Source: JBBDIP01 sp050260675 | Lineage (GTDB): Bacteria > Bacillota > Sulfobacillia > Fermentithermobacillales > Fermentithermobacillaceae | Length of the DNA stretch: 64,000 nucleotides | NCBI GenBank assembly: GCA_050260675.1 | Contig: JBLNCN010000011.1 | Span: 62,001-126,000, forward strand | Direction: 5' to 3' | In this document: in pieces, positions 7,569-16,119 of the stretch | Layout: every line of letters starts with the position of its first letter | Numbering within the stretch: position 1 is the first letter of the stretch | Notes under the pieces: generated by a model | The model's input: only the letters and a program-made list of their open reading frames with translations | Database searches by the model: none | What the model was told of the DNA's origin: nothing | Position numbers and translations under genes: made by a program

Positions 7569-7859
7569 CTATTGGCCGTCCTTGCTCTGAATGTCTTTCA
7601 TCATGCCTTCGGCTTTGGAAAGGAGTCCGTCCAGAAGTGAGATTACCTCGTCGGTAGTGCCGCGGCCGGTGTAGATGAGGGGTTCGCAATCCCAGCGATC
7701 GATGAAGTCGCGAAGGTCTTGGGCCAAGTCGCGGATGTCGGCGGCGAGGTGGCGAAGTTTCTCGTCGCCCAGGTTTATCTCCTGGACCAACAGAGAAGAC
7801 GCGTCCACGATGTCATCTATCCTGTCACGCAGGAGCCCTGCGCGGAGAAATCTCGACAC
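7569..7859 (-). CDS. Small helical hypothetical protein
   Basis: 96 residues, mostly amphipathic helix with regular Leu/Ile spacing (DRIDDIVDASSLLVQEINLGDEKLR and later DEVISLLDGLLSKAEGMMKDI). GTG start at 7859 with GGGAGG six to seven bases upstream. No cysteine pairs, signal peptide or TM segment. It is divergent from the gene at 7987. I do not recognise a family; it may be a structural or antitoxin-like small protein, but nothing shows this. Confidence 0.65.
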   Translation of the reverse strand: MSRFLRAGLLRDRIDDIVDASSLLVQEINLGDEKLRHLAADIRDLAQDLRDFIDRWDCEPLIYTGRGTTDEVISLLDGLLSKAEGMMKDIQSKDGQ

Positions 7860-7986
7860 GCTTCGACCCTCCCGCTTTGTTCTTCTTCACGCCGCCACAA
7901 GTTTCCTTCGGCAATCCAGGGGGCAGTCATAAGGCCCGTCGACTCTCGGGAAACTAAAGCGACATCCCAAGGAAGGGGAACAACAG

Positions 7987-8532
7987 ATGCCAAAGAACGA
8001 GGACTACCCCATCGGCACCCTAGAGTCTGAAAGCCCGGCTTCGCACGTCGTGGACGAGCTGAGGAGATCGTTCAAGCCTCCGGGAGCAGGAGCGCCGACT
8101 ACACCTGCAGAGAAGATCGAGGACGCGCTATCGCAAGTCCAAAACGCAGTCCGGGAGCAGCAGATGGCTACCGAGCAGAACCTCCAAACCTGCCTCTCGA
8201 AGGCGTCCACTCATGTGGCGGATTCCCAGGCGGTAGATGCCCTGTTCGCCATATGCCAGCAGGTGTCCGCCCTGGTGTCCCAAGGCAATGAGTCCCTCCG
8301 CGCTAACTCGGCGCAGGTCTCGGAGATGATCGCGCAGTTGGGGGCACAACTGGCTATGCAGCAGGCCAAAGCCGACCGGCAAGTATCTATGGCGCTCCAA
8401 CAGGCGGTTTCCGCCATGTCCGATGCTCAGAACGCCATGTTTCAGAGCATGTCCATCGCTGAGATGCAGCAGTTGGTGAAAGGCGCGGGGCAAATTGTGA
8501 AGGACGTGATCGCGCCAGGACAGGTGCAGTAA
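7987..8532 (+). CDS. Coiled-coil, Gln/Ala-rich hypothetical protein
   Basis: 181 residues, no TM segment. Residues 40-165 are almost wholly helical with heptad spacing and many Gln/Ala (LSQVQNAVREQQMATEQNLQ, AQLGAQLAMQQAKADRQVSMALQQAV). The first 35 residues are Pro/Gly rich. GAAGGGGAACAACAG precedes the ATG. No known family recognised; a cytosolic oligomerising protein is the most one can infer. Confidence 0.7.
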   Translation: MPKNEDYPIGTLESESPASHVVDELRRSFKPPGAGAPTTPAEKIEDALSQVQNAVREQQMATEQNLQTCLSKASTHVADSQAVDALFAICQQVSALVSQGNESLRANSAQVSEMIAQLGAQLAMQQAKADRQVSMALQQAVSAMSDAQNAMFQSMSIAEMQQLVKGAGQIVKDVIAPGQVQ

Positions 8533-8593
8533 CCAGGACAAATCCAGTGACCGGTATAGTTCCGCTAGCATGGGCGGGCACTGCCACCAATAG

Positions 8594-8665
8594 ATGCGGC
8601 AGCGCATGCGACAGCAGATACGACAGCGGATGCGGCAGCGGGTGCGGCAGAGGATGCGACACAGG
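8594..8665. repeat. 12-bp minisatellite, six copies
   Basis: Six contiguous units of the form ATGCGGCAGCGG (variants GCGACAG, ATACGACAG) fill 72 bp exactly, ending at the base before the deacetylase stop codon (8666). The repeat is in frame with an open Arg/Gln frame on the plus strand, but that frame has no SD and I do not call a gene. Confidence 0.9.
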
Positions 8666-9853
8666 TTAGCGCTGAACGGCGGCTCCCGACACGTTCTGGA
8701 ACCCGAATCCTGCTCTGGCCAGCGACTCGATGATGGATGGGAGGGCTTCCGCGGTATGCCGGAGGCCCTCATGCAGAAGGAGGACTCCCCCGTCTTTAGC
8801 GGCCTGAGTCACCCGGAACACCACTTCCTCGGCCGACGAAGCCCGAAGGTCGGCACCGCCTATATTGGTCCACATGAGGGTTGTGAGGCCGAGCCGCTCG
8901 GCCTCCTCTATCTGCACTCTATCCAGGTAGCCGCCAGGCGGGCGGTACAAGTGCGGTTTTTTGCCCGTGATCTCCTCTATCGCGTTCAGCGCTTTCTGGA
9001 GGTCCTTTCTGACCTCGCTGGCTGAGAGCCCGGACAGCGCTTTATGGTCGTACCCGTGAACGCCTATCACATGACCCGCATTGGCGACCTCCTGTACCAG
9101 GTCCGGGTTTCGGACTGCCCTATCGCCCACCAGAAAGAAGGTTGCCTTTATCCCGTACCTGTCGAGGGTCGCCAGAATCTGCCTTGTCGTGTTAACATCC
9201 GGACCGTCGTCGAACGATAGACACACCCGTTTGGTGGGTGCGGGCGGGGCTGGAGGCGGCACGAATCCACCACCGGAAGCCGGGTCTTCGGCAGCGCCTT
9301 CTGGGTGTCCCGCTCCCTGTCCAGAGGTCTGGAGCGGGTCTTCCTTCAGCAAGAGCACCTGCCCGACGTAGATTCGGTCTATGTCGTCCAGCCGGTTGAT
9401 ACGGCTTAGAGCTTCGACGCTGATCGAGTACCGGTCCGCGATGACCGAGAGGGTCTCTCCCCGCTTGACAGTATGAGTGTCGGGAGGGTTTTTCCTGTAG
9501 TACTGGGCGGACAAGGCCGCCAGGGATCTGGGTCCCGCTATGCCGTCGGCGTGAAGCCCGCGCTCTTCCTGGAATTGCTTGAGTGAGGCCCTGGTACTGT
9601 CGCCGAACACGCCGTCGGCTTGAGTGCGGTATCCCAAAGCGTCAAGCACCTGCTGCAGACTGCGCACCAGCTCTCCCCTATCGCCCTTCCTTATGAGCCC
9701 GGTGTGGTTGAAAAGGGACTCGTAGGGCGTCGCTGCGGCTTCTGCCGTCGAGGTGTCCGCCCTCTCGGAGACGTGCGATAGAGCAAATATGAGGAGACAC
9801 GCCAGGGCCGCTACCCTCGCGCGCCGGGATAGGCAACCGTGTATCCTCCGCAA
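8666..9853 (-). CDS. Secreted peptidoglycan-binding/LysM polysaccharide deacetylase
   Basis: 395 residues with four parts in order: a signal or anchor segment (13-32), a PG_binding_1 domain (about 55-115: GDRGELVRSLQQVLDALGY...DGVFGDSTRASLKQFQ), a LysM (about 127-171: HTVKRGETLSVIADRYSIS...INRL) and, after a Pro-rich linker, a NodB deacetylase (about 208-390). Catalytic motifs: SFDDGPD; GVHGYDH, the metal His pair; RPPGG; LLLHEG in place of the usual LLHD. Probably de-N-acetylates cell-wall or spore-cortex glycan outside the membrane. The 12-bp repeat abuts its stop codon. Confidence 0.92.
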   Translation of the reverse strand: MRRIHGCLSRRARVAALACLLIFALSHVSERADTSTAEAAATPYESLFNHTGLIRKGDRGELVRSLQQVLDALGYRTQADGVFGDSTRASLKQFQEERGLHADGIAGPRSLAALSAQYYRKNPPDTHTVKRGETLSVIADRYSISVEALSRINRLDDIDRIYVGQVLLLKEDPLQTSGQGAGHPEGAAEDPASGGGFVPPPAPPAPTKRVCLSFDDGPDVNTTRQILATLDRYGIKATFFLVGDRAVRNPDLVQEVANAGHVIGVHGYDHKALSGLSASEVRKDLQKALNAIEEITGKKPHLYRPPGGYLDRVQIEEAERLGLTTLMWTNIGGADLRASSAEEVVFRVTQAAKDGGVLLLHEGLRHTAEALPSIIESLARAGFGFQNVSGAAVQR

Positions 9854-9931
9854 TAGCCGGACCTCCCTGCGCGGTTCGTCCTTCTAGGATGCCTTCAGCG
9901 CAGGGAGTTCATACCAATTTCGGGGAACGGC

Positions 9932-10354
9932 CTAGGAGTTGACGCCCAGTATTCCCCCACAGGCGCCCGCAAGCACCGAGAAACCGAGCCTCTTCGCGAA
10001 CGCCGCAAGCCCCACAAACGGCGGGAACAACAGCGTCCCGATGACAACGGTAAGCACGGCGTAGCCGGCCCCGATGATCACCCCGTAAAGCAGTCCGTGC
10101 TGCCCTTCTCTCCTCGCGGTAAGGAACGCCGCCACGCCCAGCACGGCGAAGGAGCCCGCGTTGACCACCCACTGGAGGATTCTCTCATCGAGGCTCGTGA
10201 AGTAGACGACGGTGGACGCCAGCAGGATGAGGACTACAACCAAGAGCAGCGCGCGGAGGAGTCCGCCGCCGGCGATCCGCAGTGAGAAGACGCCATCGCT
10301 CTTGGCCCGTGCAGACCACCTGGTATACTTGGGCCTTCCAGGAGGATTAGACAA
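9932..10354 (-). CDS. TIGR04086-type (YrzE-like) membrane protein
   Basis: 140 residues. A short basic cytosolic head (to residue 25) is followed by four hydrophobic segments (about 30-52, 62-80, 88-108, 118-138) ending in GACGGILGVNS. Size, topology and the Gly-rich last helix fit the TIGR04086/YrzE family of Bacillota, whose function is unknown. Start is TTG at 10354 with AGGAGG nine bases upstream. It follows surE on the same strand. Confidence 0.75.
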   Translation of the reverse strand: MSNPPGRPKYTRWSARAKSDGVFSLRIAGGGLLRALLLVVVLILLASTVVYFTSLDERILQWVVNAGSFAVLGVAAFLTARREGQHGLLYGVIIGAGYAVLTVVIGTLLFPPFVGLAAFAKRLGFSVLAGACGGILGVNS

Positions 10355-10381
10355 GTCGCATCACCTCCTGGTTTTTCTATA

Positions 10382-11179
10382 TTACCCTCTCATCCTGGGT
10401 ATTCCGGTCTGCGAAGGAGCGTGAAGACTCCGTTCCCCCAAGCTCGAGATCCCCTTTGGATCGGTGAGGTCGGTGAGGAGGGGCGTTACCGAGATCACGT
10501 TCCTGCGGATCGCGCAGGTGTCCGTGTCGTTGATCTCGCAGTCGTCTACCAAGGTCCCGCTTAGCCAGTACCATTCGCGGCCCTTGGGATCGGTGCGCCG
10601 GGCTATGGCGTCGCGGTACAGCTGCACCCCTAGCCGGGTAATCGCGACTCCGCTAACTGAATCTCCCGACACGGCCGGTACGTTCACGTTGACCAGCATA
10701 GGCCAGCCCGGATCAGAAGCGGCGAGGATAGCCTGCTCAATGGCGAAGTCCGCCGCCACCCGGTAGTCCAGGTTCTCAAAGGCTGTGACTGAAACCGCCA
10801 TAGAGCGGATGCCGAGGAGAGCCCCTTCCATGGCCGCCGACACCGTACCGGAGTAGAACACATCGGTCCCCAGGTTCGGGCCCCTGTTCACGCCTGAGAT
10901 CACAAAATCGGGCGGTGAATCCGAGAGCCCGGCCACCCCAAGCTTCACGCAGTCAGCCGGCGTTCCGCTAGCGGCATAGATCTTCACTCTCGGATTGTCA
11001 GATGGGAGCGCCTTGACCTCGATAGGATGGTGGATGCTGATGCCGTGGCCGCACGCGCTTCTTTCCCGATCAGGAGCCACGACCAGCGCAGTGTGGTCTC
11101 CGAGCTCAATCACCTTGTCAATGAGCGCGCGAAGACCGTCGGCGTGAACTCCGTCGTCGTTGGTCAGTAGGAATCTCAC
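10382..11179 (-). CDS. surE: 5'/3'-nucleotidase SurE
   Basis: 265 residues. The N-terminal signature RFLLTNDDGVHADGL carries the metal-binding Asp pair. It is followed by VVAPDRERSACGHGISIHHPI, SGTPADCVKL and SGVNRGPNLGTDVFYSGTVSAAMEG. Divalent-metal nucleoside monophosphate phosphatase of the stationary-phase survival family. I chose GTG at 11179, which overlaps the purA TGA as GTGA; the longer in-frame version to 11419 would lie inside purA. Coupling with purA suggests a purine nucleotide balance role. Confidence 0.95.
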   Translation of the reverse strand: MRFLLTNDDGVHADGLRALIDKVIELGDHTALVVAPDRERSACGHGISIHHPIEVKALPSDNPRVKIYAASGTPADCVKLGVAGLSDSPPDFVISGVNRGPNLGTDVFYSGTVSAAMEGALLGIRSMAVSVTAFENLDYRVAADFAIEQAILAASDPGWPMLVNVNVPAVSGDSVSGVAITRLGVQLYRDAIARRTDPKGREWYWLSGTLVDDCEINDTDTCAIRRNVISVTPLLTDLTDPKGISSLGERSLHAPSQTGIPRMRG

Positions 11180-12453
11180 AGTTCTATGGTCTCCTGTCTT
11201 TTGGGTCCGACTGAAAGGTACTTCACGGGGACACCGCAGGCTCTCTCCACGTACCTGACGTACTCCTGCGCCCTCGCCGGCAGGTCGTTGAAAGATTTGG
11301 AGCCCCGGATATCGGTCTGCCAACCCGGCAGAGTCTCCAGAACCGGTTTGGCGCGGGAAAGGACCGGGGTAACCGGGAATCCGGTTACGCGCTTCCCATC
11401 CACCTCGTACGCCACGCACACCGGGATCTCCTTGAGGTACCCCAGGACGTCCAGGTTGGTGAGTGCAACGCAGGTGGCTCCCTGGGCCGCTACACCGTAG
11501 GAAGTCGCCACGGCGTCAAACCATCCGACCCGCCGGGGACGTCCCGTCTTGGCCCCGTACTCGCCCGCATCCCCTCCCCGTCTCCTCAGCTCCTCAGCAG
11601 CTTCCCCCTGGAGTTCTGAGACGAACGGGCCTTCTCCTACTGCCGACGAGTAAGCCTTCACTACAGCGATGACATCTTTGATCTCGGATGGCGGGACGCC
11701 CGCTCCGACTGCCGCGTACCCGGCGAGGGTCGAGGAGGACGTTGAGAACGGATAGATACCGTAGTCGGGATCCCGGAGGGTGCCCAACTGCCCCTCGAGG
11801 AGCACCTTCTTGTCCTCTCTCAGAGCTCCCCGGAGGAAGGAGCCAACGTCACCGACGTAGGGGCGGATCTGCTCGCCCCAGGCAAGGAGTTTCTCGACCA
11901 GGGCGTCTTCGTCGATGGGGTGCTTTCCGTAGAGGTGCCTCAGGAGCACGTTCTTGATCTCCAGCGCATAGGAGACTTTCTGCCGGAGGTAGTCAGCATC
12001 GTACAGCGCCGATACCTGAATGCCGGTCTTCGCAAACTTATCGGAGTAGAAGGGCGCCATGCCCGATTTGGTGGACCCAAACTTGCGGGCAGCAAGACGC
12101 TCCTCCTCATAGGCGTCAAACTCTTTGTGATAGGGCATCACGACCTGCGCCCTATCGGAGATCATGATCTTGGGACGGGGAACGCCGCGCTGTACGAGCC
12201 CCTCCAACTCGTCCAGGAAGTCGCCGATGTCCACCGCAACGCCGGGGCCCAGGATGTTGGTTACCGAAGGGTTGAAGACGCCCGAGGGCAAAAGATGCAA
12301 GGCGAACTTGCCGTAGTCGTTGATCACGGTGTGGCCGGCATTGCTTCCTCCCTGGAACCGCACGACCACGTGAGACTCCAAGGCCAGGTAATCCGTGATT
12401 TTGCCTTTCCCTTCGTCTCCCCAGTTTGCTCCCACTATAGCGGTTGCCGGCAT
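11176..12453 (-). CDS. purA: Adenylosuccinate synthetase
   Basis: 425 residues. GTP-dependent joining of IMP and aspartate, the first committed step to AMP. The P-loop-like GANWGDEGKGKITDYLA is at residues 8-24 with the catalytic Asp, then FQGGSNAGHTV with the catalytic His, LLPSGV, and KTGRPRRVGWFD near 305. ATG at 12453 with GGGGAGGAG five bases upstream; a TTG one codon earlier is less well placed. Divergent from lysR; 3' end coupled to surE. Confidence 0.96.
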   Translation of the reverse strand: MPATAIVGANWGDEGKGKITDYLALESHVVVRFQGGSNAGHTVINDYGKFALHLLPSGVFNPSVTNILGPGVAVDIGDFLDELEGLVQRGVPRPKIMISDRAQVVMPYHKEFDAYEEERLAARKFGSTKSGMAPFYSDKFAKTGIQVSALYDADYLRQKVSYALEIKNVLLRHLYGKHPIDEDALVEKLLAWGEQIRPYVGDVGSFLRGALREDKKVLLEGQLGTLRDPDYGIYPFSTSSSTLAGYAAVGAGVPPSEIKDVIAVVKAYSSAVGEGPFVSELQGEAAEELRRRGGDAGEYGAKTGRPRRVGWFDAVATSYGVAAQGATCVALTNLDVLGYLKEIPVCVAYEVDGKRVTGFPVTPVLSRAKPVLETLPGWQTDIRGSKSFNDLPARAQEYVRYVERACGVPVKYLSVGPKRQETIEL

Positions 12454-12531
12454 CAAGACTCCTCCCCAGATCCATCATTCCCAAAAGGATGTGCGCAAAA
12501 GGATGTGCGTAAGGATCATATCCGGGTGTAA

Positions 12532-12570
12532 ACTATAAGTGAACTTGCCATTGGTTATCTTCACTATAAG
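12532..12570. promoter_or_regulatory. Probable LysR-regulator binding region between purA and lysR
   Basis: ACTATAAG occurs at 12532-12539 and again at 12563-12570, 31 bp apart. AGTGAA (12538-12543) and TTCACT (12560-12565) form an inverted pair inside the same stretch. A divergent promoter with such symmetry is typical for LysR autoregulation. A 14-bp direct repeat (AAAAGGATGTGCG twice) lies just upstream around 12483-12510. Confidence 0.5.
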
Positions 12571-12580
12571 GATGGCTTAT

Positions 12581-13522
12581 ATGTACATTGACCTCGACCT
12601 CTACAGAGTGTTTCATGCAGTCGCTCAAGCCGGAAGCGTTTCGGCGGCCGCCAGAGGACTATATGTATCGCAACCGGCCCTCACTCAAGCAGTCAAGAAG
12701 CTGGAAGACCAATTGGGAGTCCAGCTGTTTCAGAGGACCCCCCGCGGCATGTCTCTCACTCCCGAGGGCGAGACCCTCTTTCGGCATATAGACAGCGCTT
12801 ACGGACTCATCACCGCGGCGGAGAAGAAACTGGCCCAGGTGCGGTCCCTTGACGACGGCGAGATCACGGTAGGAGCCGGCGATACCCTGTGCAAGCACTA
12901 TCTGGTGCCTCACCTGCGGGCCTTTCACGCCCTGTATCCCAACGTGCGCATTCACGTGACCAACAGGACCACCCCTGAAACCACCGAACTCCTGAAGGCG
13001 GGCAAGGTTGACCTCGGCATCGTGAACCTACCGCTCCCCCACGATCCTTCGCTCTCGGTCGAAGAGACGCTGCAAGTCCACGACTGCTTCGTGGCCGGCC
13101 CCGGGTTTGGCGACCTTCGGGGACGCCGCCTGTCGCTCCACCAGTTGTCCGAATACCCGCTGCTCCTCCTTGAGAAGGGCAGCAACAGCCGCCGGTTCCT
13201 GGACGCCTTCGCGAGGTCCTTGGGCATCACGCTAAGGCCCGAGATCGAGCTGGGCAGCACGGACCTGCTGGTGGAATTCGCAGCAGTGGGGCTGGGAATA
13301 GCTTGCGTAATCAGGGAGTTCGTGAGCGAAGAACTCCTTTCAGGATGCCTCTTCGAGGTGGAACTGTCCGAGGAGATACCCGCCCGCGGAGCCGCCGTGG
13401 TGACCATGAAAGACGTGCCGCTCTCCCGGGCCGCCTCCGAGCTGGCGAGGCTGCTGAGAAGGACTCCTAGCGCAGGTCCCGGAGCCTCGACAGGATCTCG
13501 GGAGCCGGGCACACCAGCCTAG
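12581..13522 (+). CDS. LysR-family transcriptional regulator
   Basis: 313 residues. The N-terminal winged HTH (AVAQAGSVSAAARGLYVSQPALTQAVKKLEDQLGVQLFQR) is canonical; a substrate-binding domain follows from about residue 80. ATG at 12581 has AAGG ten bases upstream and gives the normal LysR N-terminus; two earlier in-frame ATGs (12539, 12572) give unlikely extensions. Divergent from purA. The effector is unknown. The C-terminus is Pro/Gly/Ser rich, and its last 56 bp are antisense to the end of the exonuclease gene. Confidence 0.93.
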   Translation: MYIDLDLYRVFHAVAQAGSVSAAARGLYVSQPALTQAVKKLEDQLGVQLFQRTPRGMSLTPEGETLFRHIDSAYGLITAAEKKLAQVRSLDDGEITVGAGDTLCKHYLVPHLRAFHALYPNVRIHVTNRTTPETTELLKAGKVDLGIVNLPLPHDPSLSVEETLQVHDCFVAGPGFGDLRGRRLSLHQLSEYPLLLLEKGSNSRRFLDAFARSLGITLRPEIELGSTDLLVEFAAVGLGIACVIREFVSEELLSGCLFEVELSEEIPARGAAVVTMKDVPLSRAASELARLLRRTPSAGPGASTGSREPGTPA

Positions 13523-16067
13523 GCAGGTCGTCGAATGCTGCCATGAACTCGGACCCCCAGTTGGATTTGCCGGGCAGCGCCTTGGGATCCGTCACAACCA
13601 CGGCGTGCTGCTCTCCCGAGACCAGCATTTTCTCGATGTAAGCCCGAAGGGCGAGCGCAGCAGGTCTCACGCTAACCTCGACAAACCCGCCTGCAGATGA
13701 GCGCGCCTGCCTCCTGCGCACCTCATCCAGGGGGTTTGGCGGAGCAAACGGCACTTTCGCCAGCACCAGGCACCGGGCGACCGGTTCTTTGGGTCCCGGC
13801 CCGCTTCCCCCGATAACGAACACCACCGAGTCTTCGTCCGCCAAGTGGTCGATCACGCGGCGGCCTCCGTCCACCCCTTGCCCATATACGGCGATCCCTT
13901 GGCCCTCCAGTTCCGGCTGCACCAATGCGTAGGTCTCTTTCAGAAGCGTTCGAGAGGGGAAAGCCACCAAAAGGCCTTTTCGGACCGAGAGCCCCAGGGG
14001 GACGATAAAGGACGCCAAATACGCGGGATACTCCTGGGGCGAGACCATCCTCCCTCCATCGAGGACAGCGAAGAGCACTCGATCCCTCCCATCGCATTCG
14101 CCGGGCGAGGGTACTGGATTCGCAGGAGTCGGCGCTACAGGGGAGGCCGGTGATGCCAGTAAGGCGGATGAATCCGCGAATGCCGGGGGATCCTCATCCA
14201 AACCTAGTATCTTCCGACCGCCTATGCTCCGCGAAGCGGCGGAGACCAGGTCTGACAGCATGACCAGCCGGCCTGTGCGCTCCCGCAGCGCAGTCACCGC
14301 CGCCTGGGCGGGCCACACATGGCGCCTTACCAGCACAGCGCCTCTTTGGCTTTCATCGCCATAGCTCTGCTCGACCAGGAGCGAGGCATCAGGGGGCGGG
14401 TCCGAGCAGAACCCTCGGAGCAGCTGCGCGGCCAACTCCAAGGCGTGCAGGTCCTTCCATAGGATCGGCGGGTCCACGGGATATCCCTCGGGCGAGCCGC
14501 CTCCGCGTGACGCGCGGAGTGACCTAGCCGCCTCCGCGAGCTGGGCCGCCAGCGCCCCAATGTGAGGCATGGTCTCGGAGGAGACCATCCCCCCGCGGGA
14601 CAAGTCCTGACCTGCGTAGTATAGGAGGCCGTCCAGTGCAGGAGTATCACAGTGTATCCTAAGTCGGCCGAGGACCCCCTTCAGGACTTGCAGGTCCACT
14701 CTCGGCTCCCGGTAGAGCCAGGTCCTCCCCAATTCGGCGGCAGCGAAGACCAGCGTCGCGTCGAACCGGTCTTCCACCGAGAGCGCTGACGCGTGGGAAG
14801 CGCAGGCAAGGACGCCTCCCGGCCGGGCCAATTCCTCCTTGGAGAGCAGGTAGAAGCAACGATCCCTCATCGGGCACTTCTCCTGGCAACCCATACTCGG
14901 TGGGCAGGCGATCTCGGGGACAACCTCGATTCCGGCGCTCCCCCACTGCACTTCCGAGAGGCCGCCTGTGCAGGTAGTCTCAGACCACCTGTACAGGGAG
15001 GCCAGGAACCGCCTATGTTCACCGTCCACCGACCCGTAACCCCCGGCGCGGGCGATCTTGGCGGCTTCCTCCAACTTAGCGAGGCAGACGTAGTCCCCAG
15101 GAGCCCCGGCCCGCGCGGCGCCCTCCGGGATACTCTCCGCAGGAAAACCCACGAGAAGGACCTTCTTGCCTGCGGACTGGGCGTAATGTGCAGCCGCGTG
15201 GGCTACCGATCTCGCGACCTCGGCGGTCTCGGAGAGGTTCAGCGCGTAAAAGCCCTCTTCGCTCCGAAGGCGCGACAGGATCGCTTGCCCCGCAGGGCTT
15301 TCCACCGCGGCAGGGTCAAAGCGGAGACCCTCGGGATTCCGGGGAGCAGCGACCCTCGCGATCCCCGACTCTTGCTGCGGCGCCGCGACCGGTTCCTCAA
15401 AGAGGGACGCCTGGATGGGCGACGCAGGCCTTACTTCACGTCCCGAAGACGAAACGAACATGTGAGCAGCCACCCAGCCTGAACCTAGGAGATGGCGGAC
15501 AGCATCGCGAACAGCAGGCGACATGTCCCAGATAGCCTCCTGTAGCAGGCGGAAGATCACTCCGGAGACCTCGGCGTCATCATAGGCCCGGTGGGCCTCC
15601 GAAACCGGTACGCCTACCGCGAGAGCCAGGTCCGTGAGTCTGTAAGTGGAGAAGCCCGGAAGGACAATGCGCGAGAGTTCCAGCGTGTCGTAGAGAGGCA
15701 CGCCGGGAAACCCTGGGATGCGCTTGCTCAAAAACGAGGCGTCGAAGCCCGAGTTGTGCCCCACCAGGGGGAGGTCCCGGCGGAAGTCTTGTATCTTGTC
15801 CAATAGGTCTGCCATGGGCGGACTCGACACTAGGTCGGAAGCGGCGATGTGCGTCAAACGGAGCGTCTTGAGGGGGACGGGGATCCCGGGGTTGACCAGC
15901 GAAGACCATCGTTCCACAGGCTTCCCGGACTGAAAGCGGACCATGGCGACTTCAAGGATCTCATCGGTCTCCGGCGACAATCCCGTGGTCTCCAGGTCAA
16001 AAGCGACGTAGTCGGCTACGAGCAGCCTGCGTCCGGGTTCCCTCGAAATCTCCCCCAAATGCTCCAT
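13467..16067 (-). CDS. DEDDh exonuclease fused to a DinG-like body lacking ATPase motifs
   Basis: 866 residues. The N-terminal exonuclease (about 18-175) is intact: AFDLETTGL (Asp24/Glu26), GHNSGFDASFL (His104/Asp109) and HRAYDDAE (His159/Asp164), as in DnaQ and DinG N-termini. The rest follows the DinG/XPD plan, with four FeS-type cysteines (388, 394, 398, 404) and LAKVPFAPPNPLDEVRRRQA near the end. But the P-loop position reads NLSETAEVARS (277-287), the DEAH position reads VFAAAELGR, and no GRLIR arginine motif is visible. So the nuclease is probably active and the helicase not. The start could also be TTG at 16058, which has better SD spacing. Confidence 0.88.
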   Translation of the reverse strand: MEHLGEISREPGRRLLVADYVAFDLETTGLSPETDEILEVAMVRFQSGKPVERWSSLVNPGIPVPLKTLRLTHIAASDLVSSPPMADLLDKIQDFRRDLPLVGHNSGFDASFLSKRIPGFPGVPLYDTLELSRIVLPGFSTYRLTDLALAVGVPVSEAHRAYDDAEVSGVIFRLLQEAIWDMSPAVRDAVRHLLGSGWVAAHMFVSSSGREVRPASPIQASLFEEPVAAPQQESGIARVAAPRNPEGLRFDPAAVESPAGQAILSRLRSEEGFYALNLSETAEVARSVAHAAAHYAQSAGKKVLLVGFPAESIPEGAARAGAPGDYVCLAKLEEAAKIARAGGYGSVDGEHRRFLASLYRWSETTCTGGLSEVQWGSAGIEVVPEIACPPSMGCQEKCPMRDRCFYLLSKEELARPGGVLACASHASALSVEDRFDATLVFAAAELGRTWLYREPRVDLQVLKGVLGRLRIHCDTPALDGLLYYAGQDLSRGGMVSSETMPHIGALAAQLAEAARSLRASRGGGSPEGYPVDPPILWKDLHALELAAQLLRGFCSDPPPDASLLVEQSYGDESQRGAVLVRRHVWPAQAAVTALRERTGRLVMLSDLVSAASRSIGGRKILGLDEDPPAFADSSALLASPASPVAPTPANPVPSPGECDGRDRVLFAVLDGGRMVSPQEYPAYLASFIVPLGLSVRKGLLVAFPSRTLLKETYALVQPELEGQGIAVYGQGVDGGRRVIDHLADEDSVVFVIGGSGPGPKEPVARCLVLAKVPFAPPNPLDEVRRRQARSSAGGFVEVSVRPAALALRAYIEKMLVSGEQHAVVVTDPKALPGKSNWGSEFMAAFDDLPRLVCPAPEILSRLRDLR

Positions 16068-16119
16068 CTCCCCAGCAAATTGACGTATAATTGGACGGAA
16101 ACCGCGGAGGTGCTTGCGA

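Noticed and set aside
8594..9025. Plus-strand open frame beginning in the 12-bp repeat (Arg/Gln-rich)
   Set aside because: No SD, antisense to the polysaccharide deacetylase, and repeat-derived.
10382..11419. Longer SurE start at 11419
   Set aside because: The extra 80 residues are translated from inside purA in another frame; the GTG at 11179 gives the canonical N-terminus and a GTGA overlap.
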